Shown: positions 1 to 10,389 of the stretch, in pieces
Layout: each line of letters starts with the position of its first letter
Numbering within the stretch: the stretch's first letter is position 1
Source: Mortierella sp. BCC40632
Lineage: Eukaryota > Mortierellomycota > Mortierellomycetes > Mortierellales > Mortierellaceae
Direction: 5' to 3'
Length of the DNA: 64,000 nt
Assembly (NCBI GenBank): GCA_011634665.1
Contig: WAEK01000007.1
Coordinates: 203,501-267,500 of the forward strand
Program-made: the position numbers and the translations under genes
The notes under the pieces: generated by a model
Told to the model about the DNA's origin: nothing
Seen by the model: the letters and a program-made list of their open reading frames with translations, nothing else
The model's database searches: none

Positions 1-557
1 AGAAGAACCATGGTGCGTACCGAGCCAAGTTGAAAGCTGTCAAGGGATCCTGTGTGCCCTTTATCGGACTCTATAAGAAGGCAATCACCTATGTCGACGA
101 TGGCAATTCAACCTACAAGGAAGTAAATCCCCCACTTCCAACGGGAACACCCAAACTTTTGCCTCAACAACAGCCCTCGACGCCGGTCCCTATTGCGAAC
201 CGAAGATTGTTGCGATTTGGCCGATTCCATAAGTTTGCCAAGATCATTCAGGAATTCCGTGACTATCAGGGATCCTATGAATTGCTGGAGGTGCCTCGAA
301 TTCGGGACTATGTTCTGAAGAGCATTGAAAACATTGTCTGTGATGATTTGGATCGACGCCACCGAATGAGTTTGGCGCTCGAACCAAACCGACCTTCAAA
401 CGGTGGGTTTGGAGGCAGTAGTAATTATCGGGCTAGTCAAGGAACCCGAGGATTCTTCCATGGAGGTATTTCCAACACGGATGTGAATACAGGCGGAAGC
501 AACGTCTTTGTCAAGCCCAACAAGCTCTCTTTCTTCCGCAAGAGTGGCCGATCATGA
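1..557 (+). CDS. RasGEF (CDC25-type) protein, C-terminal part only
   Basis: The frame is open from the left window edge to the TGA at 555-557, giving about 185 residues of a larger protein. The start 'KNHGAYRAKLKAVKGSCVPF' followed by 'IGLYKKAITYVDDGN' matches the late part of the CDC25/RasGEF catalytic domain, where a Pro-Phe-(I/L)-Gly-Leu-Tyr segment precedes an Asp/Glu-Asp-Gly-Asn loop and the helical hairpin that opens Ras. A helical stretch ('FGRFHKFAKIIQEFRDYQ' and onward) completes the domain, and the last 65 residues are a Ser/Gly/Asn-rich tail. Known family role: exchange of GDP for GTP on Ras-type GTPases. The N-terminal domains lie outside the window, so the subfamily (Cdc25, Bud5, Lte1-like) cannot be named. 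Confidence 0.85.
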   Translation, partial: KNHGAYRAKLKAVKGSCVPFIGLYKKAITYVDDGNSTYKEVNPPLPTGTPKLLPQQQPSTPVPIANRRLLRFGRFHKFAKIIQEFRDYQGSYELLEVPRIRDYVLKSIENIVCDDLDRRHRMSLALEPNRPSNGGFGGSSNYRASQGTRGFFHGGISNTDVNTGGSNVFVKPNKLSFFRKSGRS

Positions 558-1025
558 GCTACTATTTCTTTCCTTTATTATTTTCTCTCTTTCTCTCTCT
601 CTCTCTCATTCTCCTTTTTGCTTTCCTCTCCCCCTTTTTTGTGTTTCTTATTGCTTCTATTTGTTTGTTTTATTTGTTTTTTTTTTTTTTTTTTGCTGTC
701 AATTTTCTTATGGTCATTGCATTCCATGTCACGCAGCTCCACTCCTGCCTTCTCTCCCAAGTTTTATTTTTTTTTTTTTTTTTATTATTGTCTTCTCCCG
801 CATTTCTCCATTTTTTTTTTTTTTTACCCCTTTCTTCCGTTTTCCCCTCTACTTCTTTTCTCCTTCCCACCACATGTAAAGTATAATCCATTGTATCTTA
901 TTTAGCACTAGTAAAGAATTCTCGCACAGTGTTTCTTTCTTTCTTTTTATTATTATTATTATTGTCCGAGTGTGAACCGTTGATCAAACGGGGGAAGGAG
1001 AGAAAGAGAAAGAGAAAGGGAGAAA

Positions 1026-1080
<55 letters not shown>

Positions 1081-1172
1081 TAGGAGGACAAGTAAAACAG
1101 AATAATAATACTAGGACGGAGGTCAAATGTCATTCAATGACCCAAAGGGGAGAAGAGTAACCTCCCCGAGTC
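558..1172. other. Tail-to-tail intergenic region with simple repeats
   Basis: This stretch separates the RasGEF stop from the stop of the minus-strand membrane protein gene. It is CT/T-rich (several T-runs of 12-20 at 678-835) and then GA-rich, including a (GA)n tract at about 1030-1076. I see no gene; the short reading frames here are artefacts of low complexity. It should hold both 3' UTRs. Confidence 0.7.
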
Positions 1173-3488
1173 TTAATAACAAACCGCGTGAGAATTCGAA
1201 CTAGATCGAGAGTGAGGTCGAGAGTGCGAGTGTGAGCGCGAGTGCGAACGTGAATGCGCAGGCGAAGAAGATGGGGATGAGGAAGGAGGTGAAGTCGGAG
1301 AGGGTCCTGTTGGCATGATCTGGGATCCCTGTTGCGACGAGGCATTCAACGATTGTGAACTGATGTTTGAGGGCGTCCTTGCAGCTGCCACGGCATGAAG
1401 GCCGCCATTGCTATGGTTCAGAGCCACAAAGCAACTGATACTGTGGTTGGCACAAGCTCTGCCCAAAATTTGGCGTTGACAGACATGCGAGTAGTCCTGG
1501 TAATCGTCCGCATGAGTCTCGTCTCGTCTTGGAGCCGAAATCAGGTATGGTTGGGATGTATTGCCGAGTGCAACAGCCTCTACTGGAGGTTGGCTATTCA
1601 TCGAATTGGTCGTCACATCGACCTCGCTCGTGAACGGTGCCGGTGGCCGGTAGCTGACCTCACTGAGGAATGAAGCCGAGTCGTCATCACCACCTGGTGG
1701 CGCAAGCATTCCTCCCGCTCGTCCACCGGATGCATTTCCCATGGTTCCACCCAGTTCTGAATCAAGGCGACGACGACGACGTGCGGTCCGGCGGCGGTAG
1801 GCGATGACTCCGACAATGACGCCTGCAAGGACACAAAGAGGTATAACGGTATAGGCGATCGTTCTAGCGGCCGAGTCTCGGCCGTTTCCTGGGTTTGATG
1901 GACCGGCGCCGATACCCGTGTTGGCAGAGTTATCATTAGGCCCGCCGACAATCTTGTTAACATTACTAGTGCTATCAGCGATGAGGGTGGGCAAGGCTGA
2001 AGACGAGGACGAAGATGAGGTGTGAAGGGGATATGAACCGCTCAAAGATGGCCCGTGCGTTGGACGCGTGTGGGACGCGATGTGTTTCGGATCAGGTTGC
2101 ACAGAAGTTGTTGTCGGATGTGCAGGAACGAGGCCTGTGCTGGTGCGGCAATGCTCGTTCACCTCACCATCTTTGCCCTTGGAGGAGTCTTTGTGGTCAC
2201 CATTATCCTCATTGGAATGGTCTTTGTCGCTGTCACCAGACTTGTCATCGCTGTCGTCAGACTTGTCGTTGCTGTCGTCATCTTTTTTGTCGTCCTTTTC
2301 ATCATCTCCATCCTCTGTCTCATCATCTCCTTTGCTGTCATCGTCCTCATTACCATCATCATCATCATCATCTTGATCATCATCGTCTCCTTGACCGTCG
2401 TCCTCATCATTGCCGTCGTCGTCGTCATTGTTCTCATCTCCATCGTCCTCATCTCCATCGTCCCCGTCGTTTTCATTATCTTCACCATTGTCGTTGTCTG
2501 CAGAGTCCTCATCCTTGCCTTGGCCGTCCTTGCCCTTGTTGTCTTTCTTCCCATGAGCTGGTTCCCCGGCTCCACCCTTGCCATTCTCTTCCCCTTCTTT
2601 CCCACTATCCTTTCCGCCTGCTTTCCCATCTTTGCCGCCATCAATGGGCTTACTGTTGTCTTTTCCTCCATGACCATCTTTCGCCTTGTCACCTCCGTTG
2701 TTGCCATGATTTGGTCCATCTTTGTTGCCTCCCTTCTTCTTTTCATCACTAGAAGTGGACCCATTCTTTCCATCATCCTTGCCCCGGCTTTTGCCATCAT
2801 GGTGGTCTCCTGGCTTTGAGTCACTGTTGCCTTTGCCTTTGCCATCGTGGGTATCCTGTCCGTCGTGTGGGTGGTCGTTCTCTCCACCCGGTTTTCCTTT
2901 GTGTAAATCTCCTTCCTTTGAACCACCCGAAATCTTGCCCTTGTCAGCAGGAGGCAAGGAGTGGTTGCTATGTTCCCCAGAGGGATACCTTAGTTGACTG
3001 TAATGATGTCCTTTGGAACGTCCACTGCGATTGGGGGTCACCTGACCATGGTGATTACCAACGATGTAGCTTGAGCGACCACCACCGATACTTTGGAACG
3101 TGTTGTGGTGATCTGGAAGCGAAGAACCGCCACTCGATGGCTTTTGACCATGATGTGATGACTGAAAGGGTGGACGTCGGGCGGGAGCGCTACGTGCGTT
3201 CTGTGATGGCGCCTTAGGGACTGAGCCATAGTGATCTTTGGATGAAAGGCTTTCTTTGTGGTGGGGTGCCGTATGCAATCGATAGGCCTGGTCCTCCTGG
3301 GTATGTTGATGTTGATTATGAGCGTGATGATCAGAGTGAGTGCGCTTCTGTCGAAGGAGATAGTGAGTGGGAGAGAGATTAATGTCCTGACTCGCACGCG
3401 GTTCCTGCCCACCAGGGGCATGGTCCTTGTAGAGCGGGACCTCTGTCCGACGCTGGATATAGAGCTTGTGGGTCGAAATCCTGGTCAT
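1173..3488 (-). CDS. Acidic low-complexity single-pass membrane protein, unknown function
   Basis: An uninterrupted minus-strand frame of about 771 codons from the first in-frame ATG at 3486-3488; the frame is open further upstream (to beyond 3620) without an ATG, so a 5' exon is possible. Residues 1-300 are Ser/His/Gly/Lys-rich, about 310-440 are dominated by Asp, Asn, Gly, Lys and Glu, with Asp runs, and one clear membrane helix ('IAYTVIPLCVLAGVIVGVIA') lies at about 543-563. An Arg-rich stop-transfer cluster follows, then a Ser/Pro-rich tail ending in Ser-His-Ser-Arg repeats. The layout resembles fungal cell-surface sensors with a long disordered outer part, one helix and a short inner tail, but no signal peptide is visible in this exon and no WSC or other named domain is present. 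Function is not assigned. Confidence 0.65.
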   Translation of the reverse strand: MTRISTHKLYIQRRTEVPLYKDHAPGGQEPRASQDINLSPTHYLLRQKRTHSDHHAHNQHQHTQEDQAYRLHTAPHHKESLSSKDHYGSVPKAPSQNARSAPARRPPFQSSHHGQKPSSGGSSLPDHHNTFQSIGGGRSSYIVGNHHGQVTPNRSGRSKGHHYSQLRYPSGEHSNHSLPPADKGKISGGSKEGDLHKGKPGGENDHPHDGQDTHDGKGKGNSDSKPGDHHDGKSRGKDDGKNGSTSSDEKKKGGNKDGPNHGNNGGDKAKDGHGGKDNSKPIDGGKDGKAGGKDSGKEGEENGKGGAGEPAHGKKDNKGKDGQGKDEDSADNDNGEDNENDGDDGDEDDGDENNDDDDGNDEDDGQGDDDDQDDDDDDGNEDDDSKGDDETEDGDDEKDDKKDDDSNDKSDDSDDKSGDSDKDHSNEDNGDHKDSSKGKDGEVNEHCRTSTGLVPAHPTTTSVQPDPKHIASHTRPTHGPSLSGSYPLHTSSSSSSSALPTLIADSTSNVNKIVGGPNDNSANTGIGAGPSNPGNGRDSAARTIAYTVIPLCVLAGVIVGVIAYRRRTARRRRRLDSELGGTMGNASGGRAGGMLAPPGGDDDSASFLSEVSYRPPAPFTSEVDVTTNSMNSQPPVEAVALGNTSQPYLISAPRRDETHADDYQDYSHVCQRQILGRACANHSISCFVALNHSNGGLHAVAAARTPSNISSQSLNASSQQGSQIMPTGPSPTSPPSSSPSSSPAHSRSHSRSHSHSRPHSRSSSNSHAVCY

Positions 3489-3975
3489 TCCGATACTACA
3501 GCTTGGCGATGTTTGAGGGTTTGTGTATTTGCTAGGAGTGGCAACAGGGGGGGAAGAGGAAGAGGAAGGAAGGAGAGGAGAGAGGAAGGGAGACAGCAGG
3601 GGGCTGGAACGGGGACAGGGAGCCAAGTGGGCGACAAGTATCCGGGTATGAAGACGGGCGAGGAGAAAGAACGAGAAGAGGCAACACTTTGCCTAGACGC
3701 GTCCCCCCGGCAGACCAATACCGTTGAGGTTAGGCGTGCCGTTGGCAATCGGACCAAAAAAGAGATAGGAGAAGTGCTGGACGGATGACCGGATGTGCCA
3801 GCCAGACGCGTCTGCGCCCAGTGGGAATTCGGGCTGCAGGCGGACAGAAAGTAGGAAAAAAATGAAGGCAAAGCAGGTGACGTCCAATGTCGTATTGTCT
3901 GCTAAAGTTCGTTGGAGCTTCGCATTGCCTGGCTGGGAGATTCCATCTTCTGAATTCCAATCTACCTTTCTCGCG
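3489..3975. promoter_or_regulatory. Divergent promoter region
   Basis: This roughly 490-base interval separates the starts of the minus-strand membrane protein gene and the plus-strand hydrolase gene, so it must hold both 5' regions. It is GA/CT-rich near 3545-3600. Reading frames continue into it from both sides, so either gene could own an extra 5' exon here. No clear TATA box was found. Confidence 0.45.
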
Positions 3976-4863
3976 ATGCAACGCACTTCGGATGACCAAC
4001 CTGCCGCCGTCTTTGCTGACGTGGAGTACGCGCCAGCTTCCGACTGGGAGAAGCACACCCTTGATGTCTACATCCCCTCGATCCGTCCGCATGGCGCTGG
4101 TGCTGCGTCACTGATCATCTTTGTCCATGGTGGCGCTTGGCGAACGGGGGACAAGAGCGACTTTGTCCAGCTCGCCAAGGACCTGGCTGACTCGACAGGC
4201 GATGTTGTCGCTGTTACCAACTACTCACTCTCCATTGCTGCCATCAAAGACGACCCCACCTCAGTCCCACTCAGGGCACAACATCCCAAGCATGTTCAGG
4301 ACGTCGCTGCCGCATTAGGCTATCTCTACACCCATGCTGACAGCCTTGGTGGCTACAACCGTGACAAGATCTACCTGGTTGGCCATTCTGCGGGTGGACA
4401 GATTACTGGGCTGCTGGCTCTTCGCCCAGACCTATTCCTTGAACCCACAGAAAAGGAGCTTGGCCTCAGCCAGGGGACACTACATACTGCGATCCGCGGC
4501 GTTGTTGGTGTCGAGGGTATTTATGATGTAGACCGACTGCTGAAGGTGTGGCCCTCGTATCGTGATTTTGTCGTCCAGGGATTTGGCCAGGATCAGGAGA
4601 GACATATCCAGGGTTCGCCACAAGGCCAGCCTACTTCTGCCCACCTCCGTTTGCCCTATTATGCAGTTATTCACTCGAATCAGGACGAGTTGGTGGATAC
4701 TGCTCAAGCATCGGATTATTATGCTTACCTGCTGACTGTTGCGGATGACAAGAGCAAAGTGGCACTCGAGTTTGGCGATTGGGGTGGCCACGACGAGATG
4801 TTGCAAACAACCATGTTCACCAAGACGATTACTCGATATATTCAGCAGTGGCGAGGCCTTTAA
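3976..4863 (+). CDS. Alpha/beta hydrolase, kynurenine formamidase-like
   Basis: A single exon of 295 codons from the ATG at 3976. Upstream in-frame ATGs at 3793 and 3862 would add residues with no family look, so 3976 was chosen. The oxyanion motif His-Gly-Gly-Ala-Trp is at about residues 50-54, the nucleophile elbow Gly-His-Ser-Ala-Gly-Gly puts Ser at about 138, and plausible triad partners are Asp237 ('SNQDELVD') and His272 ('GGHDEM'). HGG(A/Y)W plus GHSAGG and a length near 260-300 fit arylformamidase/BNA7, which hydrolyses N-formylkynurenine in tryptophan breakdown to NAD. Other small carboxylesterases of the same fold (for example prenylcysteine methylesterase) share these motifs, so substrate is an inference. 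No signal peptide; probably cytosolic. Confidence 0.75.
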   Translation: MQRTSDDQPAAVFADVEYAPASDWEKHTLDVYIPSIRPHGAGAASLIIFVHGGAWRTGDKSDFVQLAKDLADSTGDVVAVTNYSLSIAAIKDDPTSVPLRAQHPKHVQDVAAALGYLYTHADSLGGYNRDKIYLVGHSAGGQITGLLALRPDLFLEPTEKELGLSQGTLHTAIRGVVGVEGIYDVDRLLKVWPSYRDFVVQGFGQDQERHIQGSPQGQPTSAHLRLPYYAVIHSNQDELVDTAQASDYYAYLLTVADDKSKVALEFGDWGGHDEMLQTTMFTKTITRYIQQWRGL

Positions 4864-5398
4864 TAGGCTTTTGAAAGTAAAGAGCAATAAAAAATATCGG
4901 GGACAGAGTATCGTTAACCTGGACTGTGCCTGGCAAGAAGTCTCGTGCCCTGAGGCAGACTTGGATGCCTGTTTCTTAACTGATTGTCGAGTGGTGGCTG
5001 GAAGCTCTGTTCCCCCTTGGCTGGAAGTGGAACAGAAGTGGCACATGCCCTGCTGCGGGCTTTGGTCTGGACACAGAACAGGGCCAGCCTGCTAGCAAGT
5101 AACCCAGCTAAGGCGAGCTTAAGCGTCGTAGACTTGAACGGATGGTCTATTGAATCCAAGCACTCTCTGCTAGGATTTAACTCCACTATCAAAAACAACT
5201 TGAGAAAAAAGCTTCAGAACTTCCTCTCTTCCCCATCTTCACCCTTTCTCCCCTTCTCATCCTCCATCGTCTATAGTTTACCTGCATAGCATTCATGTAA
5301 GATTCGCACCGTCGTGGGATGCTCTATTTGGCTACAGTTGACAGCATTACAGCTCGCATTCTAATGGATTCATGTCTGTTCTCTACGCAATAGCCAAC
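4864..5398 (+). terminator. Hydrolase 3' UTR and eRF1 upstream region
   Basis: An AATAAA poly(A) signal lies at 4886-4891, 23 bases past the hydrolase stop. The remaining 500 bases up to the eRF1 ATG contain no supported gene. A CT-rich stretch at 5215-5270, followed by 'CTATAG', is the likely eRF1 core promoter or leader. Confidence 0.5.
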
Positions 5399-6010
5399 AT
5401 GTCTTCGCCTCAGGAAGTTGTCGATAACAATATCGAGATGTGGAAGGTGAAGAAGCTGATCAAGGGTCTTGAGGCAGCTCGTGGGTAGGTGCCAGCTCTT
5501 TTATTTATTTTTTCTTTTTTCCTCACATCATTTCGCTGCCAATGCTGCGCCCTGACTGATGCTCAGCATGGGCCTGCTGAGCCCTTTGACTATTCTCCAG
5601 TCTCTGAGAGAGCGGTCAATTGAGTCATCGGTCTCCCTCTCTCCCTCACACACACACACACACAAACACACACACTCTCATACACCCATACACTCGCACA
5701 CACTTTTCTCATTCCTTCCCTTTCCTTCGACTAATGCATTTTTCCTGGCTACACTGTTGGCATGCACTCTCTTGCTCATAGAAATGGAACTTCCATGATT
5801 TCGCTCATCATCCCACCCGGTGATCAGATTTCTCGTGTGTCCAAGATGTTGGCAGATGAGTATGGTACTGCCTCCAACATCAAGAGCAGAGTCAACCGAT
5901 TGTCTGTGCTCAGTGCCATTACCTCGACCCAGGCACGTCTCAAGCTCTACACCAGGGGTAAGCATTCTCAAGCAGATGGCCGCCATGGGCCTGGCCTGTG
6001 CGCTGATGGG

Positions 6011-6048
<38 letters not shown>

Positions 6049-7393
6049 CTCCTTCCCCTCTTACTTTGTCATGACTCGTTATACCAATCTGCTTCTCCCC
6101 CCCAGTCCCTTCCCCTTTGTCACCCCTGGCCTGATCCTGAGACTAATCGAATTTTTGCTGGTTTGGTCTTATCTTGTCCGGTCTGGTCTGATGCAGTCCC
6201 ACCAACTGGTCTAGTCGTTTACTGCGGCACGGTCGTCACGGATGAGGGCAAGGAGAAGAAGGTCAACATCGACTTCCCTCCCCACAAGGCTATCAACACC
6301 TCCTTGTACATGTGTGACAACAAGTTCCACACCGAGGCCTTGTCAGAGTTGCTCGAGTCTGACTCCAAGTTCGGATTCGTCATCATGGACGGTAACGGAA
6401 CTCTGTTCGGCACAGTCTCGGGCAACACCCGTGAGGTCATTCACAAGTTCACTGTCGACTTGCCAAAGAAGCACGGTCGTGGAGGTCAGTCCGCCCTTCG
6501 TTTCTCTCGTCTGCGTGAGGAAAAGCGCCACAACTACGTCCGCAAGGTTGCCGAGTTGACTGTCCAGCACTTTATTACCAACGACCGTGTTAATGTCACT
6601 GGTCTGGTCTTGGCTGGTTCCGCCGACTTCAAGACTGAGCTGTCGCAGTCAGATCTCTTTGACCCCCGTCTCCAAGAGAAGGTGGTCAAGGTTGTAGATG
6701 TATCCTATGGTGGTGAGAACGGATTCAACCAAGCAATTGAGCTCAGTGCTGAAGCTCTTTCCAACGTCAAGTTTATCCAGGAGAAGCGCTTGATCTCCAA
6801 GTACTTTGATGCCATTTCTCAGGATACTGGAAAGTACTGCTTCGGTATCGAGGACACTTTGAAGGCTTTAGATATGGGTGCTGTCGAGACTTTGATCGTT
6901 TGGGAGAACTTGGACATTAGCCGCACAACCCTTCGCAACTCTGCTGGTGAGCTGGAAGTCAAGCACTTTACAAAGGACCAGGAGAAGGAGCGCCAGAATT
7001 TCATTGACCCTAACGACGGTACCGAGATGGAGGTTGTCGAGAAGGAGTCTATGCTTGAGTGGTTGGCTGAGAAGTACAAGGACTTTGGTAAGAGCGACTA
7101 CTTTTTTTTTTTTTTTTTTTTCATTTTAGTGTCGCTACTTGCTATTGTGTTTGCCCTTTACGTCCACGACTGACATCTGACCGCTTCTTTTGTCTATTCT
7201 TTCAATGATCGCAGGTGCCACCCTTGAGTTTGTTACCAACAGGTCTCAAGAAGGATCTCAGTTCGTCAAGGGCTTTGGTGGCATTGGAGGTATCCTTCGC
7301 TACAAGCTCGACTTTGACGCTATGAACTACGAATCTGATGAATTCTACTCGGGTATGTGACATTTCTGTACCAATCCGGCGGCCAAGCTAGGA

Positions 7394-7429
<36 letters not shown>

Positions 7430-7473
7430 CTGACAAAAGACCACCCTACTCCATTTTCCTTGGAATAGATTGA
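5399..7473 (+). CDS. SUP45: Eukaryotic peptide chain release factor subunit 1 (eRF1)
   Basis: Recognises all three stop codons in the ribosomal A site and triggers peptide release with eRF3. Exons read as 5399-5484, 5782-5957, 6197-7087, 7215-7352 and 7469-7473, all with GT-AG junctions and consistent phase, giving 431 residues (human 437). The N domain holds Asn-Ile-Lys-Ser at residues 61-64 and a Tyr-x-Cys-x-x-x-Phe motif ('YMCDNKF'); the M domain holds Gly-Gly-Gln at 183-185. These positions are exactly those of the human protein. The C domain keeps the '[15 protein letters not shown]' segment used for eRF3 binding. The last coding exon is only five bases and yields an acidic end (Tyr-Ser-Asp); without that splice the frame would stop at 7358-7360 after Tyr-Ser-Gly-Met. 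Introns 2-4 carry T-runs of 20-36. Confidence 0.96.
6013..6048 (+). repeat. T36 homopolymer in eRF1 intron 2
   Basis: An uninterrupted run of 36 T on the sense strand within the second eRF1 intron. Comparable T-runs occur in intron 3 (7102-7121) and intron 4 (7400-7429). They resemble oversized polypyrimidine tracts, although here the run lies about 150 bases before the acceptor. Confidence 0.9.
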
Positions 7474-8097
7474 CCCGATGATGATCATCCCGCTGCACCG
7501 CTTCAGGAGGGGGAGAAGCCGAGCGCCCTTCGCCGCTCGGCTTAAAGTGAGGAGACGTAAGGATTAGTGACAGAGATGGTGAGTTGATGGAATTGCAACC
7601 CTTTTTACGAACGTGCGAGCTCAATCTATGATAGTCTTTTCTAATTTTTTTTTTTTTTTTTTATTTCTTTTTCCATCTAGAGTTTTTCTCTGTAAGACGA
7701 AGCAACCAAGACAAAATTGAGGTCCCACCTTCATTTATGTATACGGTTTGGATGTTATAGCAAGTTTGATTGAGCTCTGTAGTTGAGAAGCCCCACCGGA
7801 ATAAGTTAGGGAATTCATTAAATAATTGTATAAATTTATCGGCTTGTCGAATGATTTGCAGCAACCCCTTCCCCTGGTGGGAGAGTGCCTAAAATGAGAA
7901 GGCTCGGTTTTGGAAAAGAATGTGGCCGCTGGGCCAGGGGAGGAGGGAAAAAAAAAAAAAAATAACGAGAGAGAGAGAGAGAGAGAGGTGGCTTGTTGTT
8001 GTGAGTTTTAGAGAAAAAAAAAGTGTGTCTGGCTCTCCACCCCAAAGCTCCCCCTCCACCTCGCCTCGCCTTGACCAACGTCCATTTACATACAACC
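7474..8097. other. Intergenic region eRF1 to PNO1
   Basis: No gene is supported here. It contains a T-run at 7644-7661, an A-run at 7949-7963, and a (GA)n tract at 7969-7987 just before the PNO1 leader. It should contain the eRF1 3' UTR and the PNO1 promoter. Confidence 0.6.
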
Positions 8098-9148
8098 ATG
8101 AAGTCACTTGATGCCTACAAGGGCCCTAAACCCCTGCAAAAGCCCTCAGAAAACGATATCGATTCCGATGAAGATGTCATGATTTCGGCCGAGGCCTTGC
8201 CTGAGCATGGCAACGCTGCAGGAACCACAGAGTCCGAGGACATGGACATGGACTCTGCCGAGAAGCCAAAGTTTGCTCCTTTGAAGGCGAATCAGATGGC
8301 TGTATGTTACATTTCAATCGAGAGTGCTTCGTCATCTAATTTTAACGCTCATGTCCTGACCCATGGAAAGAGTACAGAGCCCACTGTTCTAACGCTCACT
8401 CCTCTGTCTTGTCCTCGGTGACATGGTTCCTTCATCATATTGTGCTCCTTCTCAACAGGCCAAGAACTCTGTCCAGCAGCGCAAGATCCCCATCCCCCCT
8501 CATAGAATGACACCCTTGAGAAACGACTGGCTCAAGATCTACTCGCCTCTTGTCGACCACCTCAAGCTTCAGGTTCGCATGAATGTGAAGACCAAGTCAG
8601 TAGAGATCAGAGTAAGTAGTTCTAAATGAGCCAAAAGGGTTATTAGATTGCCTTGAACTTATGGGAGAAGAGAAGTCGTACTCATTGTTTCTTGTTATGC
8701 CTTTATCTAGACATCAAAACACACAGATGATACAGGAGCACTTCAAAAGGGTGCCGACTTTATCAAGGCATTCGCTTTGGGATTCGATCTGGATGTACGT
8801 TTCGTATTGCTTGGAGAGAGGGAAGGACCTCATTATGAGCCCTCAGCTCATTCTGCTGGAGCCTGGACGATTGACTCTTTGACTCATTGACGACTATTAT
8901 GGCTTTTGCATATTGACTCTACCTTTTATCTCATTGACTTGAACACCAGGATGCCACTGCTTTGTTGCGTTTGGATGATTTGTACCTGGACTCGTTCGAG
9001 ATCAAGGATGTCAAGACGTTGCACGGCGACCATTTGTCTCGTGCCATTGGCCGCATTGCAGGCAAAGACGGCAAGACAAAGTTCACTATCGAGAATGCTA
9101 GCAAGACCAGAATTGTGCTTGCTGAAACGTAAGTGGGGTTGTTAATCC

Positions 9149-9220
<72 letters not shown>

Positions 9221-9439
9221 CCGGACTCTTTGGTCGCACTATAAAAAAAGTCGTTTTCTTTTGGTATTAATATGGTTCGTTCTTATTTCTTCTTTTCTAG
9301 GCGTATCCACATCCTAGGCTCTTTCCAGAACATCAAGACCGCAAGAGATGCCATTGTGGCTCTTATTCTTGGATCGCCTCCTGGAAAGGTCTACTCGACC
9401 TTGCGCACCAAGGCTGCACGCATGAGAGAACGTTTCTAA
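8098..9439 (+). CDS. PNO1: RNA-binding ribosome assembly factor PNO1/DIM2
   Basis: A KH-domain protein of the small-subunit processome that recruits the dimethylase Dim1 and is needed for 20S pre-rRNA maturation in the nucleolus and cytoplasm. Exons are 8098-8301, 8459-8611, 8711-8794, 8950-9128 and 9301-9439, all GT-AG, total 252 residues, equal to the human length. The first 65 residues are acidic and disordered as in the family. The block '[17 protein letters not shown]' is a PNO1 signature. The KH domain carries the Gly-Lys-Asp-Gly loop in '[12 protein letters not shown]', and the C-terminus ends in '[14 protein letters not shown]'. Intron 4 contains a (CT)n tract of about 60 bases. Neighbours eRF1 and eL37 also serve translation, but each has its own promoter region. 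Confidence 0.95.
9152..9214 (+). repeat. (CT)n microsatellite in PNO1 intron 4
   Basis: About 31 CT units follow shortly after the donor of PNO1 intron 4. It is pure or nearly pure and lies on the sense strand as pyrimidine. Confidence 0.9.
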
Positions 9440-10389
9440 ATAGCATATCCGCATATCCTGTAGTATTAAAGAAGAAAAAAAACTGTTTGTTATAAGCACT
9501 GGAGTGAGTACTCGAAACAGGGCAGCTGATGGGGAGGTAGAGTGATAATGGGTCAGAAAGAGTCCCTACCCTAGGGAGCGGGACCAGGGTAGTCGTGGCG
9601 GGGAGAAGAGAGCGGCCATTGATCTCTATAACGCTGCAGGGTGAGGGGTGGCTTTGACATGCCCGTAGCCTATAGATTGGAACACGACCGAGTCTGAGTA
9701 GGTCCTCCTCTTCCCAAATCTTCGTAACAGAAAATGGTTCGTGACTGCCCGACTAAGTGAAAGGAACCTTGGGCCAGCCAACAGCTGGATCCAACATAGA
9801 GCCATCCTCAGCCGATGGGTATCCATCGATCCTCGCCATGGCTACTTCCCATCGATTCCAGGATATACAATCAGAGTATCCGTCTAGGAGACGACGGCGA
9901 GGACCATGGACAGTCGGTACCACCCTCCTATCGTGACCTGAGTGGGCAGAGCTTCATTCTAGTTCATTCAACTTGTAGTGTGGTCAATTCTCATTCAGGC
10001 CTCATGGGTCAGGTCTTCTACAACATAAGCAGAGACGAGCTCGGAGCAACACTCACCACAGTATCGCCTACACCTCATCGACAGCGTCTTGTTCCAACTT
10101 TTTACCCTTCCGAGATTGGTGCCTTGATGAAGTTCGGCTTGATCGAGGACTTGGGTTTGCGCCTTCATCACAGAGACTTTTGCAGTCGATGCACTGGTAC
10201 TCTTGTTTGCTTGCTTAAGATCAGATGATTCAGGACAGGAAGAGAACGGATGTTGGAGAAAGCACTCTTTTGGGATCGGCGAACTGCCATGCAATCTTGG
10301 GACTAAGGATCACCTCGACATTTGACCACTCAGACGTTAATCAACCTTTCACCATCTTCCATGTCCGTTTTCCGCTTTCATGCGAATAG
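9440..10389. other. PNO1 3' region and eL37 5' region, probably including its first intron
   Basis: No independent gene is convincing. The eL37 coding sequence visible at 10390 begins with the second codon (Thr), directly after an 'AATAG' acceptor, so the initiator ATG must lie in this stretch on a tiny first exon. The only ATG immediately followed by GT is at 9734-9736 ('AAAATGGTTCGT'), which has a weak donor. A 137-residue open frame at 9815-10228 has no recognisable features and is probably spurious. Confidence 0.5.

Noticed and set aside
508..905. Several overlapping hydrophobic plus-strand frames rich in Phe, Leu and Ser
   Set aside because: They are translations of CT- and T-rich 3' UTR sequence and have no start context or conserved features.
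2015..2926. Large frames on both strands in frames other than the membrane protein
   Set aside because: They are shadows of the Asp/Asn-codon-rich region; their composition (His/Cys, Val/Ile or Met/Thr runs) is what a shifted frame of GAT/GAC repeats produces.
9815..10228. 137-codon open frame between PNO1 and eL37
   Set aside because: No family resemblance, it lies in the probable first intron of eL37, and it lacks splice or promoter support.
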